From Alphaproteobacteria bacterium (GTDB lineage Bacteria > Pseudomonadota > Alphaproteobacteria > Reyranellales > Reyranellaceae), in NCBI GenBank assembly GCA_019635875.1, contig JAHBYP010000015.1:1-64000 (forward strand): DNA of 64,000 bases, given 5' to 3'. The notes below the pieces were generated by a model. The model did not search any database and was not told the DNA's origin. It worked only from the letters and a program-made list of their open reading frames with translations. Both the position numbers and the translations under genes were made by a program. Below, piece by piece: positions 19,915-28,307 of this stretch (position 1 is its first letter; each line of letters starts with the position of its first letter).

Positions 19915-20817
19915 TCAGGCCTCCGCGCCGAGGTGCTGCTGATAGGCCGCCATGCCATGGGCGATGTACCAGTCGGCGATCTCCTCGCCCGTGGTGATCC
20001 AGGCATCGCTGTGCGAGCGGATATAGGCCAGCGCGCGGTCGAGATGCTTCACGCGATGCGGCGCGCCCATCATGTACGGGTGCAGCGCGATGCACATCAC
20101 GCGCGGCTGCGTGGCACCTTCGCGGTAGAGCGTGTCGAACTGGTCGACGATCATGCGCGCGAACTCGGCCGCCTCGAAGGGCTGGCGGTAGATCATCGCG
20201 TCGTTGATATCCATCGAGTACGGGATCGAGACCAGCCTGCCCTTGCGCACCTTCAGGGGCGTCGGCTGGTCGTCGTGATAGAAGTCGCAGTAATAGGTGA
20301 TGCCGGCCTCGGCGATCAGATCGGGCGTGTTGTGCGTGAACGACACCGCCGGCGAGAACCAGCCGCGCAGCTTGCGCCCGGTGCAGCGCTCGTGGATCTC
20401 CTGGCAATGGGCGATGGCGGCGCGCTCCTCCTCCTCGCTGTAGCCCCAGTGGTAGCGCGTGTTGAGCAGGCCGTGGCTCATGTACTCCCAGCGCCGCGCC
20501 TCCATCGCCTCGAGGATCTGCGGGTACATCTCGATCACCGACAGCGACAGCGAGACGGTGCAGCGTATGTCGTGACGGTCGGTAACCTCGAACATGCGCC
20601 ACAGGCCGACACGGTTGCCGTAGTCGCGCCCGCCATAGCCCAGGATGTCCGGATGCGGGCTGCGCGGCCACGGATTGCGCACCCGCACCTCGGCCGGCAG
20701 GTACTCGTAATGCTCGATGTTGGGCACCACCCAGACGGCGATCCGCGCGTCGTTGGGCAGCGTCCATTTCGGACGCTCGACGATCGGCGAATAGCGGAAG
20801 CGGTCGGGTTCGGTCAC
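19915..20817 (-). CDS. Polysaccharide deacetylase family protein, PuuE-like (upstream copy)
   Basis: A 300-residue paralogue of the next gene, with the matching segments YGNRVGLWRMFEVTDRHDI, MSHGLLNTRYHWGYSEEEE and CIALHPYMMG. As in its partner, the TFDD motif is absent (PNIEHYE). I start it at GTG 20817 because GGAG lies exactly eight bases upstream; the ATG at 20907 lies inside a palindromic repeat and has no binding site. Tandem arrangement with two-base spacing suggests that the two paralogues act together, possibly as a hetero-oligomer or on sequential ureide substrates (inference). Confidence 0.83.
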   Translation of the reverse strand: MTEPDRFRYSPIVERPKWTLPNDARIAVWVVPNIEHYEYLPAEVRVRNPWPRSPHPDILGYGGRDYGNRVGLWRMFEVTDRHDIRCTVSLSLSVIEMYPQILEAMEARRWEYMSHGLLNTRYHWGYSEEEERAAIAHCQEIHERCTGRKLRGWFSPAVSFTHNTPDLIAEAGITYYCDFYHDDQPTPLKVRKGRLVSIPYSMDINDAMIYRQPFEAAEFARMIVDQFDTLYREGATQPRVMCIALHPYMMGAPHRVKHLDRALAYIRSHSDAWITTGEEIADWYIAHGMAAYQQHLGAEA

Positions 20818-20901
20818 AGGCACGGCTCCAGTCTGGCGACACGCATCGTGGCCCGGTCGCTTGCCAAATTCTAGCGCAGCATCCGGGCAGGTTGGATTTC
20901 C

Positions 20902-20968
20902 TGTCATCCCGAGCGCAGCGAGAGGTCCAGGCGGCTTCCCTGGATCCCTCGCTGCGCTCGGTGTGACA
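20902..20968. repeat. Family A palindromic element, copy 4
   Basis: Inverted repeat tgtcatcccgagcgcagcga / complement ending gtgtgaca, between the end of the ABC permease gene (20998) and the start of the deacetylase pair, all on the minus strand. Likely marks a transcript boundary. Confidence 0.85.
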
Positions 20969-20997
20969 ACCCTGATTCAACCTGCCCGGAGGTTGCT

Positions 20998-21663
20998 CTA
21001 GCGCCGAGCGGCCAGCGCGCGGTTTTCCAGGCGGCTGAGCAGGCGTACCAGGGGCCAGAGAATCAGGAAGTAGATCACCGCGGCCATGACGATCGGTGTC
21101 GGGTTGTAGGTCACGCTCTGCGCCTGGCGGGCCTGGAACAATAGTTCGGGAACAGCCACGACGCTGCCCAGCGAGGTGAGCTTCACGACCTCCAGCGTGT
21201 TGGACATCAGGTCGGGCAGAACGTTGCGCACGGCTTGCGGCAGCACGACATGGGCCATGGCCTGCAGGCGCGACAGGCCGGTCGAGCGTGCGGCTTCGAT
21301 CTGGCCCGACGGCACCGAGTCGATGCCGGCGCGCAGGATCTCGCCGTAGTAGGCGCCGGTGTTGAGGAAGAAGGCGATGGCGACGCAGGCGAAGCCGCCC
21401 AGTTCCAGGCCGGCGAAGGGCAGGCCGGCGAACAGCAGCACCAGCAGGACCAGCGGCGGGAAGGCGCGGAAGAAGTCGACCCAGGCCATCAGCGGCCAGC
21501 GCACCAGCGGGTGGCGGATGCTGGCGAGCAGCGCCAGGATCAGGCCGCCGAGCAGGCCCAGCGGCACCACCAGCAGCGACAGCAGGATCGTGTTGAGCAG
21601 GCCGGCCAGCACGATCGGCATGGCGGCGGCGGCGATCTCGGCGTTGAAGAAGCTCTGGATCAT
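20998..21663 (-). CDS. Polar amino acid-type ABC transporter permease (second)
   Basis: A 221-residue HisM/GlnP-family permease with five membrane helices; the EAA loop reads GQIEAARSTGLSRLQAMAHVVLPQ. Its ATG at 21663 overlaps the stop of the partner permease by four bases. The longer open frame on this strand joins it artificially to the preceding gene. Together with 21660-22340, 22414-23154 and 23168-24010 it makes a complete importer of the His/Gln/Arg type. Confidence 0.92.
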   Translation of the reverse strand: MIQSFFNAEIAAAAMPIVLAGLLNTILLSLLVVPLGLLGGLILALLASIRHPLVRWPLMAWVDFFRAFPPLVLLVLLFAGLPFAGLELGGFACVAIAFFLNTGAYYGEILRAGIDSVPSGQIEAARSTGLSRLQAMAHVVLPQAVRNVLPDLMSNTLEVVKLTSLGSVVAVPELLFQARQAQSVTYNPTPIVMAAVIYFLILWPLVRLLSRLENRALAARR

Positions 21664-22340
21664 CGCTTCCACGCGAACTTGGTCTCGATCCAGCGGCCGG
21701 CCACGACCACCGGAAAGAACAGCACGATGTAGGCGGCCGCCCCCATCATCAGCGGCGAGGGATTGTAGCTGTTGGACACCGCCGAGGACGCCTGGCCGAG
21801 GATCTCCGTCACCGCCACCACCGTGCCCAGCGCCGTGCCCTTGGTGATGGCGATGGTGCGGTTGGTGAGCGGCGGGATGGTGAGCCTCAGCGCCTGCGGC
21901 AGGATCACGTTGATCAGCGTCTGGCCGTAGGATAGGCCGGTCGAGCGCGACGCCTCCCACTGACCCTTGGGGATCGACGTGATGCCGGCCCAGAAAATCT
22001 CCTCGGAGAACGCCATCAGCACGAAGGCCAGCGACAGCCAGGTCGAGACGAAGCCCGAGGGTGAGATGTCGGCCGCCGGCAGGCCGAAATACATCAGCAC
22101 GATGATCACCAGCGGCGGCAGCGAACGGAACAGGTCGACGACAAAGATGATCAGCCAGTTCAGCGGCCGAAAGCCCAGGCTGCGGATGAGCGCGAGCGCA
22201 AGGCCCGAGGCGAGGCCCGTGAGCACGATCAGCACCGCCAGCTCGATGGTCACCACCACGCCGGACAGGATGTCCGGCAGGTAGCGCGCCATGACCTTGG
22301 CGTTGAAGAACGTGTCGAGGAACCGCTCCCATGTGGTCAT
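21660..22340 (-). CDS. Polar amino acid-type ABC transporter permease (first)
   Basis: A 226-residue HisM/GlnP-family permease, five predicted helices, EAA loop GQWEASRSTGLSYGQTLINVILPQ-like (seen around 21890-21970). Starts MTTWERFLDTFF; upstream lies a short family-B-like hairpin (22361-22383) between it and the ATPase gene. Forms the membrane channel with the next gene. Ligand not readable; the divergent hydantoin racemase next to the binding-protein gene makes hydantoins or N-carbamoyl amino acids possible substrates (inference). Confidence 0.92.
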   Translation of the reverse strand: MTTWERFLDTFFNAKVMARYLPDILSGVVVTIELAVLIVLTGLASGLALALIRSLGFRPLNWLIIFVVDLFRSLPPLVIIVLMYFGLPAADISPSGFVSTWLSLAFVLMAFSEEIFWAGITSIPKGQWEASRSTGLSYGQTLINVILPQALRLTIPPLTNRTIAITKGTALGTVVAVTEILGQASSAVSNSYNPSPLMMGAAAYIVLFFPVVVAGRWIETKFAWKR

Positions 22341-22360
22341 GAAGTGCGCCACGCCTTCAT

Positions 22361-22383
22361 ACCTTCCCCCGGAGGGGGAAGGC
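22361..22383. repeat. Family B half-element (single hairpin)
   Basis: Single hairpin ccttcccccggagggggaagg between the ATPase and permease genes of the ABC operon. It equals one outer hairpin of the family B elements. Confidence 0.8.
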
Positions 22384-22413
22384 AGGAGACAGATGAAGTC
22401 CCGCCGCACATCG

Positions 22414-23154
22414 TCAATGCCGCTGGATCTGGCTGATGAAGGCGCGCGTGCGTTCGTGGCTGGGGTTCTCGAAGATCGTCGCGGGCGACCCCTGCTCCAC
22501 CACAACGCCGTGGTCCATGAACAGCACGCGATCGGCCGCGGCGCGCGCGAAGCCCATCTCGTGGCTCACCACCACCATGGTCATGCCGTCGTCGCGCAGG
22601 TCGCGCATCACGCCCAGCACCGAGCCGACGAGTTCCGGATCGAGCGCGCTGGTCGGCTCGTCGAACAGCATGACGCGCGGCTCCAGCGCGATGGCGCGCG
22701 CGATCGCCACGCGCTGCTGCTGGCCGCCGGAGAGCTGGCCCGGCGTGTGGCCGGCGCGATCGGCCAGCCCCACCCGCTCCAGTGCCCCCCGACCGATGGC
22801 ATCGGCCTCGGCGCGCGACTTGCCGGCAACCTTGCGCAAGGCCAGGGTGACGTTGCCCAGGGCCGTCATGTGCGGATAGAGGTTGAACGACTGGAACACC
22901 ATGCCGATGCGCTGGCGCGCATGGTTGATGTCAGTCCTGGGATCGAGCAGGTCGATGCCGTCCACCACGACGCTGCCCGAGCTGGGCTCCTCCAGCCGGT
23001 TCAGGCAGCGCAGCAGCGTCGACTTGCCGGAGCCCGACGGGCCGATCACGAACACAAGCTCGCGCTCGGCCACCGTCAGGTCGACGCCCTTCAGCACATG
23101 AAGGGCGCCGAAATGCTTGTGCAGGCCGCGTGCCTCGACGATCGCCTTGGCCAT
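22414..23154 (-). CDS. Polar amino acid-type ABC transporter ATP-binding protein
   Basis: A 246-residue GlnQ/HisP-type ATPase: Walker A IGPSGSGKSTLLRCLN, Q-loop MVFQSFNLYPHMTA, signature LSGGQQQRVAIARAIA, Walker B VMLFDEPTSALDPELV, H-loop VVVSHEMGFA. The ATG at 23154 is preferred to a TTG one codon earlier. It sits 13 bases after the binding-protein gene and precedes both permeases, a standard PAAT operon order. Confidence 0.94.
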   Translation of the reverse strand: MAKAIVEARGLHKHFGALHVLKGVDLTVAERELVFVIGPSGSGKSTLLRCLNRLEEPSSGSVVVDGIDLLDPRTDINHARQRIGMVFQSFNLYPHMTALGNVTLALRKVAGKSRAEADAIGRGALERVGLADRAGHTPGQLSGGQQQRVAIARAIALEPRVMLFDEPTSALDPELVGSVLGVMRDLRDDGMTMVVVSHEMGFARAAADRVLFMDHGVVVEQGSPATIFENPSHERTRAFISQIQRH

Positions 23155-23167
23155 CAACGTCCGGTCA

Positions 23168-24010
23168 TCAGCACTTCAGCTCGTGCGGCGTCGGATCGTA
23201 GCCCGGCATGCCCGGCACGCCGTAGCCCGGCGTGATCACCCGCTCCAGCCCGTCGGCCGGCGGCTCGCGGCCGAACCACTTGGTCGACAGCTTCACGATC
23301 GTGCCGTCCTTCTTCATGCAGTCGATCGCGTCCTGCAGCTCCATGCGCAGCTTCGGGTTGGTCTTGGGCACCGGCGCCGCCCAGTGCGCGCGCGTCTCCT
23401 TGAGCTCGAGGTCGGCGACGAATTGCGGGTTCTTGCTGGCGGCGTAGACGATGGTGGTGTTGCCGCCCAGGGTGGCGTAGGCACGGCCCGAGATCACGGC
23501 CTGCGTGGCGTCGGGCTGGGTGTCGTAGACCTGCACGGTGAAGCCGTGCTTCTCGCCCATCTCCTTGCTGAGCCTCTCGTAGGGCGTGCCTTTGTTGACC
23601 GACACCGCCTTGCCCTTGAGATCCGCCCAGCCCTTGATCGGCGCCGAGCCTTTCTTGATGCCGAACTGGAAGGCGGTCCACAGATAGCCGGCGGTGAACA
23701 GCATGTTCTCGGCGCGCTCCTTCGTGACCGTAGTCGGCGCGGCGATGAAGTCGTAGCGGCCGGCCTGCATGCCCGGGATCAAGGTCGAGAAGCTTACGGA
23801 ATCGATGGTGATCTCGCGCTTCATGCGCCTGGCCACCTCGGTGAAGAGGTCGATCTGGAAGCCCTCCGTGCCGCCGCCCAGCTTGGGCATGGCGTGCGGC
23901 GCGAAGGTGCCGTCGACGCCGGTACGCAGCGGCGGCAGCTTGTCCTGGGCGAAGGCGGGAGCCGCGAGGATCAGCGCGGCGGCCGCGGCTGCGGCAATTC
24001 GGTTCAGCAT
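23168..24010 (-). CDS. Amino acid-type ABC transporter substrate-binding protein (SBP_bac_3)
   Basis: A 280-residue periplasmic binding protein with signal peptide 1-22 (ends APAFAQ). The family-3 pattern is clear: GFQIDLFTEVARRMKREI, AGRYDFIAAPTTVTKERAE, LKGKAVSVNKGTPYERL and a C-terminal region with a single Cys pair. The ATG at 24010 has GGGGGAA upstream; the longer frame has no support. It is divergent from a hydantoin racemase gene across ~130 bases, which suggests shared control. Ligand unknown. Confidence 0.92.
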   Translation of the reverse strand: MLNRIAAAAAAALILAAPAFAQDKLPPLRTGVDGTFAPHAMPKLGGGTEGFQIDLFTEVARRMKREITIDSVSFSTLIPGMQAGRYDFIAAPTTVTKERAENMLFTAGYLWTAFQFGIKKGSAPIKGWADLKGKAVSVNKGTPYERLSKEMGEKHGFTVQVYDTQPDATQAVISGRAYATLGGNTTIVYAASKNPQFVADLELKETRAHWAAPVPKTNPKLRMELQDAIDCMKKDGTIVKLSTKWFGREPPADGLERVITPGYGVPGMPGYDPTPHELKC

Positions 24011-24141
24011 GACAATTCCCCCGTCGAACACACCTGGCAAACGTTGCAGCGCCCGCCGCAGCGGCGCAAGCCGACAATGAGCCGGAGATTGCAATTCAGG
24101 TGCCAAGCTTGGACAATCCTCGCCGACAAAGTGAGGCGCCG
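24011..24141. promoter_or_regulatory. Divergent control region, ABC importer / hydantoin racemase
   Basis: 131 bases between divergent starts at 24010 (minus) and 24142 (plus). It must hold promoters for the PAAT importer operon and for the racemase operon; I do not see a clear operator palindrome. Sharing suggests co-regulation. Confidence 0.45.
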
Positions 24142-24807
24142 ATGCCCGAGCGAATCCTGGTCATCAACCCCAACTCCACCGAGGCCGTGACCCGCGGCAT
24201 CGACGACGCGATGGCGCCGTTGCGCATGGCCGGTGGGCCGACGATCGAGTGCATGACGCTGAAAGAAGGCCCGCCGGGCATCCAGAGCCAGGCCGACGTC
24301 GAGAGCGTGGTGCAGCCGATCGGCCGCACCGTGTCGGCGCGCGACAATGACTGCGCCGCCTTCGTCATCGCCTGCTTCAGCGATCCCGGCCTGCATGCCG
24401 CGCGCGAGGCCACGGCCAAGCCGGTGCTGGGCATCGCCGAATGCGGCGTCCTTACCGCCATGACGCTCGGCCAGCGCTTCGGCGTCATCGCCATCCTCGA
24501 CCGCTCGATTCCCCGCCATCTGCGCTACATCAGGCAGATGGGCGTGCAGGACCGCTTCGCCGGCGACCGCGCCATCGGCCTGGGCGTGGTCGAGCTCAGC
24601 AACGAGGACCGCACGTTCAGCCGGATGGCGGAGGTCGGCACGGAGCTGCGCCGGCGCGATGGCGCCGACGTGCTGGTGATGGGCTGCGCCGGCATGGCGC
24701 GCTATCGCGACCGCCTGCAACGCGAGGTCGGCGTGCCGGTGGTCGAGCCGACGCAGGCCGCCGTCGCCATGGCCATCGGCCAGGCGCGGCTCGGCTGGGC
24801 GGGCTGA
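24142..24807 (+). CDS. Asp/Glu/hydantoin racemase family protein (probable hydantoin racemase)
   Basis: A 221-residue racemase. It begins ILVINPNSTEAVT, typical of hydantoin racemase, and carries the two catalytic cysteines of this family: Cys78 in IACFSDPGL and Cys182 in VMGCAGM. Hydantoin racemase interconverts D- and L-5-substituted hydantoins so that a D-hydantoinase can use both; allantoin racemase is the close alternative. A D-hydantoinase (28839-30305) and an N-carbamoyl-D-amino acid hydrolase (26761-27714) lie within 6 kb. The ATG at 24142 follows GTGAGG; a longer start at 24100 is less likely. Confidence 0.88.
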   Translation: MPERILVINPNSTEAVTRGIDDAMAPLRMAGGPTIECMTLKEGPPGIQSQADVESVVQPIGRTVSARDNDCAAFVIACFSDPGLHAAREATAKPVLGIAECGVLTAMTLGQRFGVIAILDRSIPRHLRYIRQMGVQDRFAGDRAIGLGVVELSNEDRTFSRMAEVGTELRRRDGADVLVMGCAGMARYRDRLQREVGVPVVEPTQAAVAMAIGQARLGWAG

Positions 24808-24809
24808 CC

Positions 24810-26018
24810 GTGCGCCTGTCGCGACGCTCGGCGCTGGCTGGAGCCGCGGCGCTCGCCGCGGGCGGCACATCGCGCACCTGGGCGCAGCCGCGCGGCCAGG
24901 TGGGTGAGCGGCTGTACAAGCTGGTGGAGGCCTACAGCAGGCTGCCGCACCACCGCAGCGCCACGCCCCAGGGCCGCAACACCGTCACCTTCATCGACAC
25001 CGAGCTCAAGCGGCTGGGCGCGCCAACCAGGCGCATCCCGTACCTGTTCGAGCGCTACGAGTTCTTCGTCGAGGTCAAGGCCAGGGGCCGCCTGCTCGAG
25101 GCGCTGCCGCTGTTCTACGAGGCCTTCAACCAGGTCAGCTCGACGACGCCGATCATCCGGCCCGTGACCCTGGAGAACAACGTCGACCGCAAGGAGATCG
25201 CCGGCTCGATCAGCTCACCGCCCAACGCCAAGTCGCCGATCGTTCTGCTGCCGACCTTCGGCAGGTTCGGCAGCGAGCCGCCCAGGGGCATGCTGATCGG
25301 CGTCGACGCCGATCCCGGGCGCAAGGGCAGCGGCATCCCCACCGTGATGATCTCGGGCGAGCACCTGGAGCTCCTGAAGGCGGGCGGCGTGTCCGTGGAG
25401 TTCCGCGCGCGCCGCGTGTCGGATCGCGACGAGACCGTGATCGGCGAGCTGGGCGCCGGCGGCCTGCGGCCCCTGGTGATCACCACGCCGATCGGCGGCT
25501 GGTTCGCCGCCGCCGGCGAGCGCGGCACCGGCATCGCCATCGCGCTGGAGCTCGCCGCGCATTTCGCACGCGACATGCCGGTGATCTTCATCGCCACCAC
25601 GGGCAACGAGCTGGAGTTCAACGGGCTGAAGAACCTGATCAAGTGGGGCTACCAGGTCGAGCCCTACGGCGTGGTGCATATCGGCGCGGCGGCCGGTGCC
25701 GGCGTGAAGAAGCCGGGCGAGCGCAACCTGTCCCTGGCGCCCACGCGCGTGGCGATGTCGACAAAGCCCGCCGGCCCGAACACGGGCATGGGCGCCGCAT
25801 TGAAGGCCGGCAACTTCGCCGGCACCGAGCGCTTCACCGACGAGGGCGCGATCTGGCGCGAGTTCCTCGGCAAGGACGTGCCGCTGCTGTCCTTCGACGG
25901 CACCTTCCCGCTGATGCGCACGCCCGACGACGTGCCCGACCTCGTCACGTCGCCGGCGCTGATGGACATCGCCTACAGATCGATCTTCCAGGCGACGCGC
26001 TCGTTGCTGGCGGCTTGA
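24810..26018 (+). CDS. Exported M28-like peptidase homologue lacking the metal ligands
   Basis: A 402-residue protein starting at GTG 24810, three bases after the racemase stop. It has a twin-arginine-like leader (LSRRSALAGAAALAAGG, cleavage near WAQ). The C-terminal half follows the M28 aminopeptidase pattern: a strand, then GERGTGIAIALELAAHFA, then MPVIFIATTGNELEFNGLKNLI. In active M28 enzymes the equivalents are a His-x-Asp site, a Gly-Ala-x-Asp-Asn site and an EE pair; here they read TTPIGG, GERGTG and NE, so most zinc ligands are gone. Probably a non-catalytic binding relative. It is cotranscribed with the racemase. Family call is moderate, based on my own reading of fold landmarks. Confidence 0.6.
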   Translation: MRLSRRSALAGAAALAAGGTSRTWAQPRGQVGERLYKLVEAYSRLPHHRSATPQGRNTVTFIDTELKRLGAPTRRIPYLFERYEFFVEVKARGRLLEALPLFYEAFNQVSSTTPIIRPVTLENNVDRKEIAGSISSPPNAKSPIVLLPTFGRFGSEPPRGMLIGVDADPGRKGSGIPTVMISGEHLELLKAGGVSVEFRARRVSDRDETVIGELGAGGLRPLVITTPIGGWFAAAGERGTGIAIALELAAHFARDMPVIFIATTGNELEFNGLKNLIKWGYQVEPYGVVHIGAAAGAGVKKPGERNLSLAPTRVAMSTKPAGPNTGMGAALKAGNFAGTERFTDEGAIWREFLGKDVPLLSFDGTFPLMRTPDDVPDLVTSPALMDIAYRSIFQATRSLLAA

Positions 26019-26031
26019 AGCGCAGCAAGCC

Positions 26032-26093
26032 TGTCATCCCGAGCGCAAGGGATCCAGGTCATTCTGGATCCCTCGCTGCGCTCGGGATGACAG
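26032..26093. repeat. Family A palindromic element, copy 5 (between convergent genes)
   Basis: Inverted repeat tgtcatcccgagcgcaaggg / complement with centre gatccaggtcattctggatc, itself palindromic. Lies between the M28-like gene (plus) and the flavin reductase gene (minus); suited to act as a bidirectional terminator. Confidence 0.88.
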
Positions 26094-26111
26094 GCCCGCA
26101 GGCAGATCGCC

Positions 26112-26732
26112 TCAGCCGTCGCGGCGCGGCCCCTCGGCGGCCGGGAACAGCAGGCGATCGTCGGTCCTGCAGTAGCGATCGGCGAACATGCGGCCCACCG
26201 GGTGGTACTTGTCCATCAGCACGCGCATCGCCTTGGGATCCCACAGCTCGTCGCGCACGTGGAAATGCACGCCCTCGCCGATGATCAGCTGGCGGTCGTC
26301 CTTGACGGTGATCACCTGCCAGATCCTGCACTCCAGCGACCACGGCGCCGCGGCGAGACGCGGCGGCTTGATCGCGGTCGAGGGCGACAGGCCTAGCTTG
26401 AGGTAATCGGGCTCGCCGATATCAGGCGGAAAGTCGCCGCTCGATTCGTGCATCGCCTGCGCCAGCGGCTCGTCGGTGAGGTTCACCACGAACTCGCCGG
26501 TGCGCTGGATGTTGCTCCAGGTGTCCTTGATCCGCCCGTCCGGCCGCTTGTTGATCGCGAACATGCACAGCGGCGGGTCCTCGGCGAAGACGTTGAAGAA
26601 GCTGAACGGCGCGGCGTTGACTACGCCTGAGGAACCGATGGTGGTCACCCAGGCAATCGGCCGCGGCAGCACGAAGGAGATCAGCAGCTTGTAGCGCTCG
26701 TGGGCGCTGAGCTCGGAAGCGGCGTATTGCAT
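26112..26732 (-). CDS. Flavin reductase-like domain protein (DIM6/NTAB family)
   Basis: A 206-residue FMN-binding split-barrel protein. Typical segments are LPRPIAWVTTIGSSGVVNAAPFSFFN, which forms the flavin phosphate site, and a GEFVVNLTDEPLAQAMHES stretch. Members act as flavin reductases for two-component monooxygenases or bind FMN without known partner. The ATG at 26732 (MQYAASELSAHERYK) has GGGGA upstream. It lies 28 bases downstream of the N-carbamoyl-D-amino acid hydrolase gene on the same strand, so likely the same transcript; no monooxygenase partner is visible. Confidence 0.88.
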   Translation of the reverse strand: MQYAASELSAHERYKLLISFVLPRPIAWVTTIGSSGVVNAAPFSFFNVFAEDPPLCMFAINKRPDGRIKDTWSNIQRTGEFVVNLTDEPLAQAMHESSGDFPPDIGEPDYLKLGLSPSTAIKPPRLAAAPWSLECRIWQVITVKDDRQLIIGEGVHFHVRDELWDPKAMRVLMDKYHPVGRMFADRYCRTDDRLLFPAAEGPRRDG

Positions 26733-26760
26733 CGTCCCCTGCTTTGCTTGCTTGCGTGGG

Positions 26761-27714
26761 CTATCTGCGTGTTGGGGGCGGCGGCTCGGCGCCGACGCGT
26801 TCGGTGATGAGCTTATAGTGCTCGGGCCGGCGGTGCCTGGCGAAGTTGAAGACGTTCTGCCTAATTGACTCGCCAAGGGACAAGTCGGCGTCGAACATGA
26901 TCAGCTCGTCGTCCTCGCTCATCGCCTGCGCGGCGATCTCGCCGGTCGGCGCCACGATCACCGAGGCGCCGTACATGCCGAAGCCGTCCTCCTTGCCCGC
27001 CTTGGCGGTGGCCACGATCCAGGTACCGTTCTGGTAGGCATTGGCCTGCACCGACAGCAGGTGATGGAACACGCGACGATAGGGCGGCTCGTGGAAATAG
27101 ATGTTGTCTGTGGGCGTGTTGTAGCCCAGTGCCACCATCTCGACGCCCTGCAGACCCATGACGCGGAAGGTCTCCGGCCAGCGCCGGTCGTTGCAGATGC
27201 ACTGGCCCATGACGACGTCCTCGTCGAACATGCGCCAGACGTTGAAGCCGAGATTGCCGACGTCGAAATAGCGCTTCTCCAGATGCTGGAACGGCGCCTT
27301 GGGCAGGTGGTCGGAATGGCCCGGCAGATGCACCTTGCGGTACTTGCCGACGATCCTGCCGTCGGCACCGACCAGGATCGACGTGTTGAACCGCCTGGTC
27401 TTGCCCTCCTCCTCGGTCAGCTCGGCATAGCCAAGGTAGAAGCCGACCTTCTTCTCCCGCGCCAGCTCGAACAGCGGCAAGGTCTCCGGGCTGGGCATCT
27501 GCGCCTCGAAGAACCGGTCGATCTCGGCTTGATCCGTCATCCACCAACGCGGAAAGAACGTCGTCAGCGCCAGCTCGGGAAACACCACGAACCTGCAGCC
27601 CGAGTCAGCCGCCTCACGCAACATCGCCAACATGCGCTTCACCGCCGACGCCTTGCTGTCGGCGAGATGGATCGGCCCGAGCTGGGCAGCGGCGACTTTC
27701 AGGTGGCGGGACAT
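26761..27714 (-). CDS. N-carbamoyl-D-amino acid hydrolase (carbon-nitrogen hydrolase superfamily)
   Basis: A 317-residue nitrilase-superfamily enzyme very close to D-carbamoylase of Agrobacterium. The Glu-Lys-Cys triad is Glu47 in VVFPELALTTFFPRW, Lys127 in KYRKVHLPGH and Cys174 in CNDRRWPETFRVMGL. Further diagnostic segments are FQHLEKRYFDVGNLGF, GYNTPT, FHHLLSVQANAYQNG and IVAPTGEI. It hydrolyses N-carbamoyl-D-amino acids to D-amino acid, CO2 and ammonia, the last step of hydantoin use. D-hydantoinase and hydantoin racemase genes are close by. Glu47 and Lys127 share even the numbering I recall for the Agrobacterium enzyme. Confidence 0.9.
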   Translation of the reverse strand: MSRHLKVAAAQLGPIHLADSKASAVKRMLAMLREAADSGCRFVVFPELALTTFFPRWWMTDQAEIDRFFEAQMPSPETLPLFELAREKKVGFYLGYAELTEEEGKTRRFNTSILVGADGRIVGKYRKVHLPGHSDHLPKAPFQHLEKRYFDVGNLGFNVWRMFDEDVVMGQCICNDRRWPETFRVMGLQGVEMVALGYNTPTDNIYFHEPPYRRVFHHLLSVQANAYQNGTWIVATAKAGKEDGFGMYGASVIVAPTGEIAAQAMSEDDELIMFDADLSLGESIRQNVFNFARHRRPEHYKLITERVGAEPPPPTRR

Positions 27715-27728
27715 GCGGGAGTTCCTCG

Positions 27729-28055
27729 TTACTGCTCGGCGAGCCTGTACTCGAACGGATCAGATAGCAGATGTCGCGCCGGGTCGCGAACGCCAGGCAG
27801 AAACCGGATCACGCGGATGCCGGCGGGGACGATGATGTAGTAGATGATGTGGGAGCCGCTGGGTGTGCTGCGATAACCAGGGCCGAGGTCCGGGCGCGCC
27901 GGCGCACTGAACGGGAACGACGCCAAGCGGTCGAGCCGCACCCTGAGACTCGCGATATAGCGGCTCTTCTGATCCGGCCCCCATCGCAGCAGCGATTCAA
28001 CACCGGCCTCGATGATGTCCTCGACGGCCGCCTGCGTATACTCGATCTCGCCCAC
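27729..28055 (-). CDS. RelE/ParE family toxin
   Basis: A 108-residue ParE/RelE-fold protein (EYTQAAVEDIIEAGVESLL..., with the C-terminal strand pair HIIYYIIVPAGIRVIRFLPG). Start is GTG at 28055, three bases after the antitoxin stop. ParE toxins poison DNA gyrase, RelE toxins cleave mRNA; the YRSTPSGSHIIYY pattern fits ParE better. Forms a type II toxin-antitoxin module with 28059-28307. Confidence 0.85.
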   Translation of the reverse strand: MGEIEYTQAAVEDIIEAGVESLLRWGPDQKSRYIASLRVRLDRLASFPFSAPARPDLGPGYRSTPSGSHIIYYIIVPAGIRVIRFLPGVRDPARHLLSDPFEYRLAEQ

Positions 28056-28058
28056 GGA

Positions 28059-28307
28059 CTATGCCCGCTTGCGCGCCCGTCGATCAATTTCCCTGTTGAT
28101 GTCATCGAGCGTCCACCCGGTCGCGACGCCACTCTCCTCGCCCTCGCGCAGGGCGTTGCGCAACCGCTTCAGGTCCCGCTTTTCGGAGTCGCGTTCCTGC
28201 ATCGCACGCAGGGCCTCGCGAATCACTTCGCTCGCATTGTTGTAATCGCCAGATTTGACCTTGGCCTTGACGAAGCCCTCAAGCTTGGCGGTCAACGAGA
28301 TGTTCAT
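28059..28307 (-). CDS. ParD-like antitoxin (ribbon-helix-helix)
   Basis: An 82-residue protein: MNISLTAKLEGFVKAKVKSG is the ribbon-helix-helix N-terminus of ParD/CopG antitoxins, followed by NNASEVIREALRAM and an acidic/basic C-terminal helix that would wrap the toxin. The ATG at 28307 was chosen because it starts the DNA-binding strand; the longer frame has no support. ParD proteins repress their own promoter; the ~110 bases upstream hold that promoter and the 3' end of the OmpA-like gene. Confidence 0.85.
   Translation of the reverse strand: MNISLTAKLEGFVKAKVKSGDYNNASEVIREALRAMQERDSEKRDLKRLRNALREGEESGVATGWTLDDINREIDRRARKRA

Noticed and set aside
20818-20907. ATG at 20907 as start of the upstream PuuE-like gene
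   Set aside because: It lies inside a palindromic repeat with no ribosome binding site, while GTG 20817 has GGAG at optimal distance.
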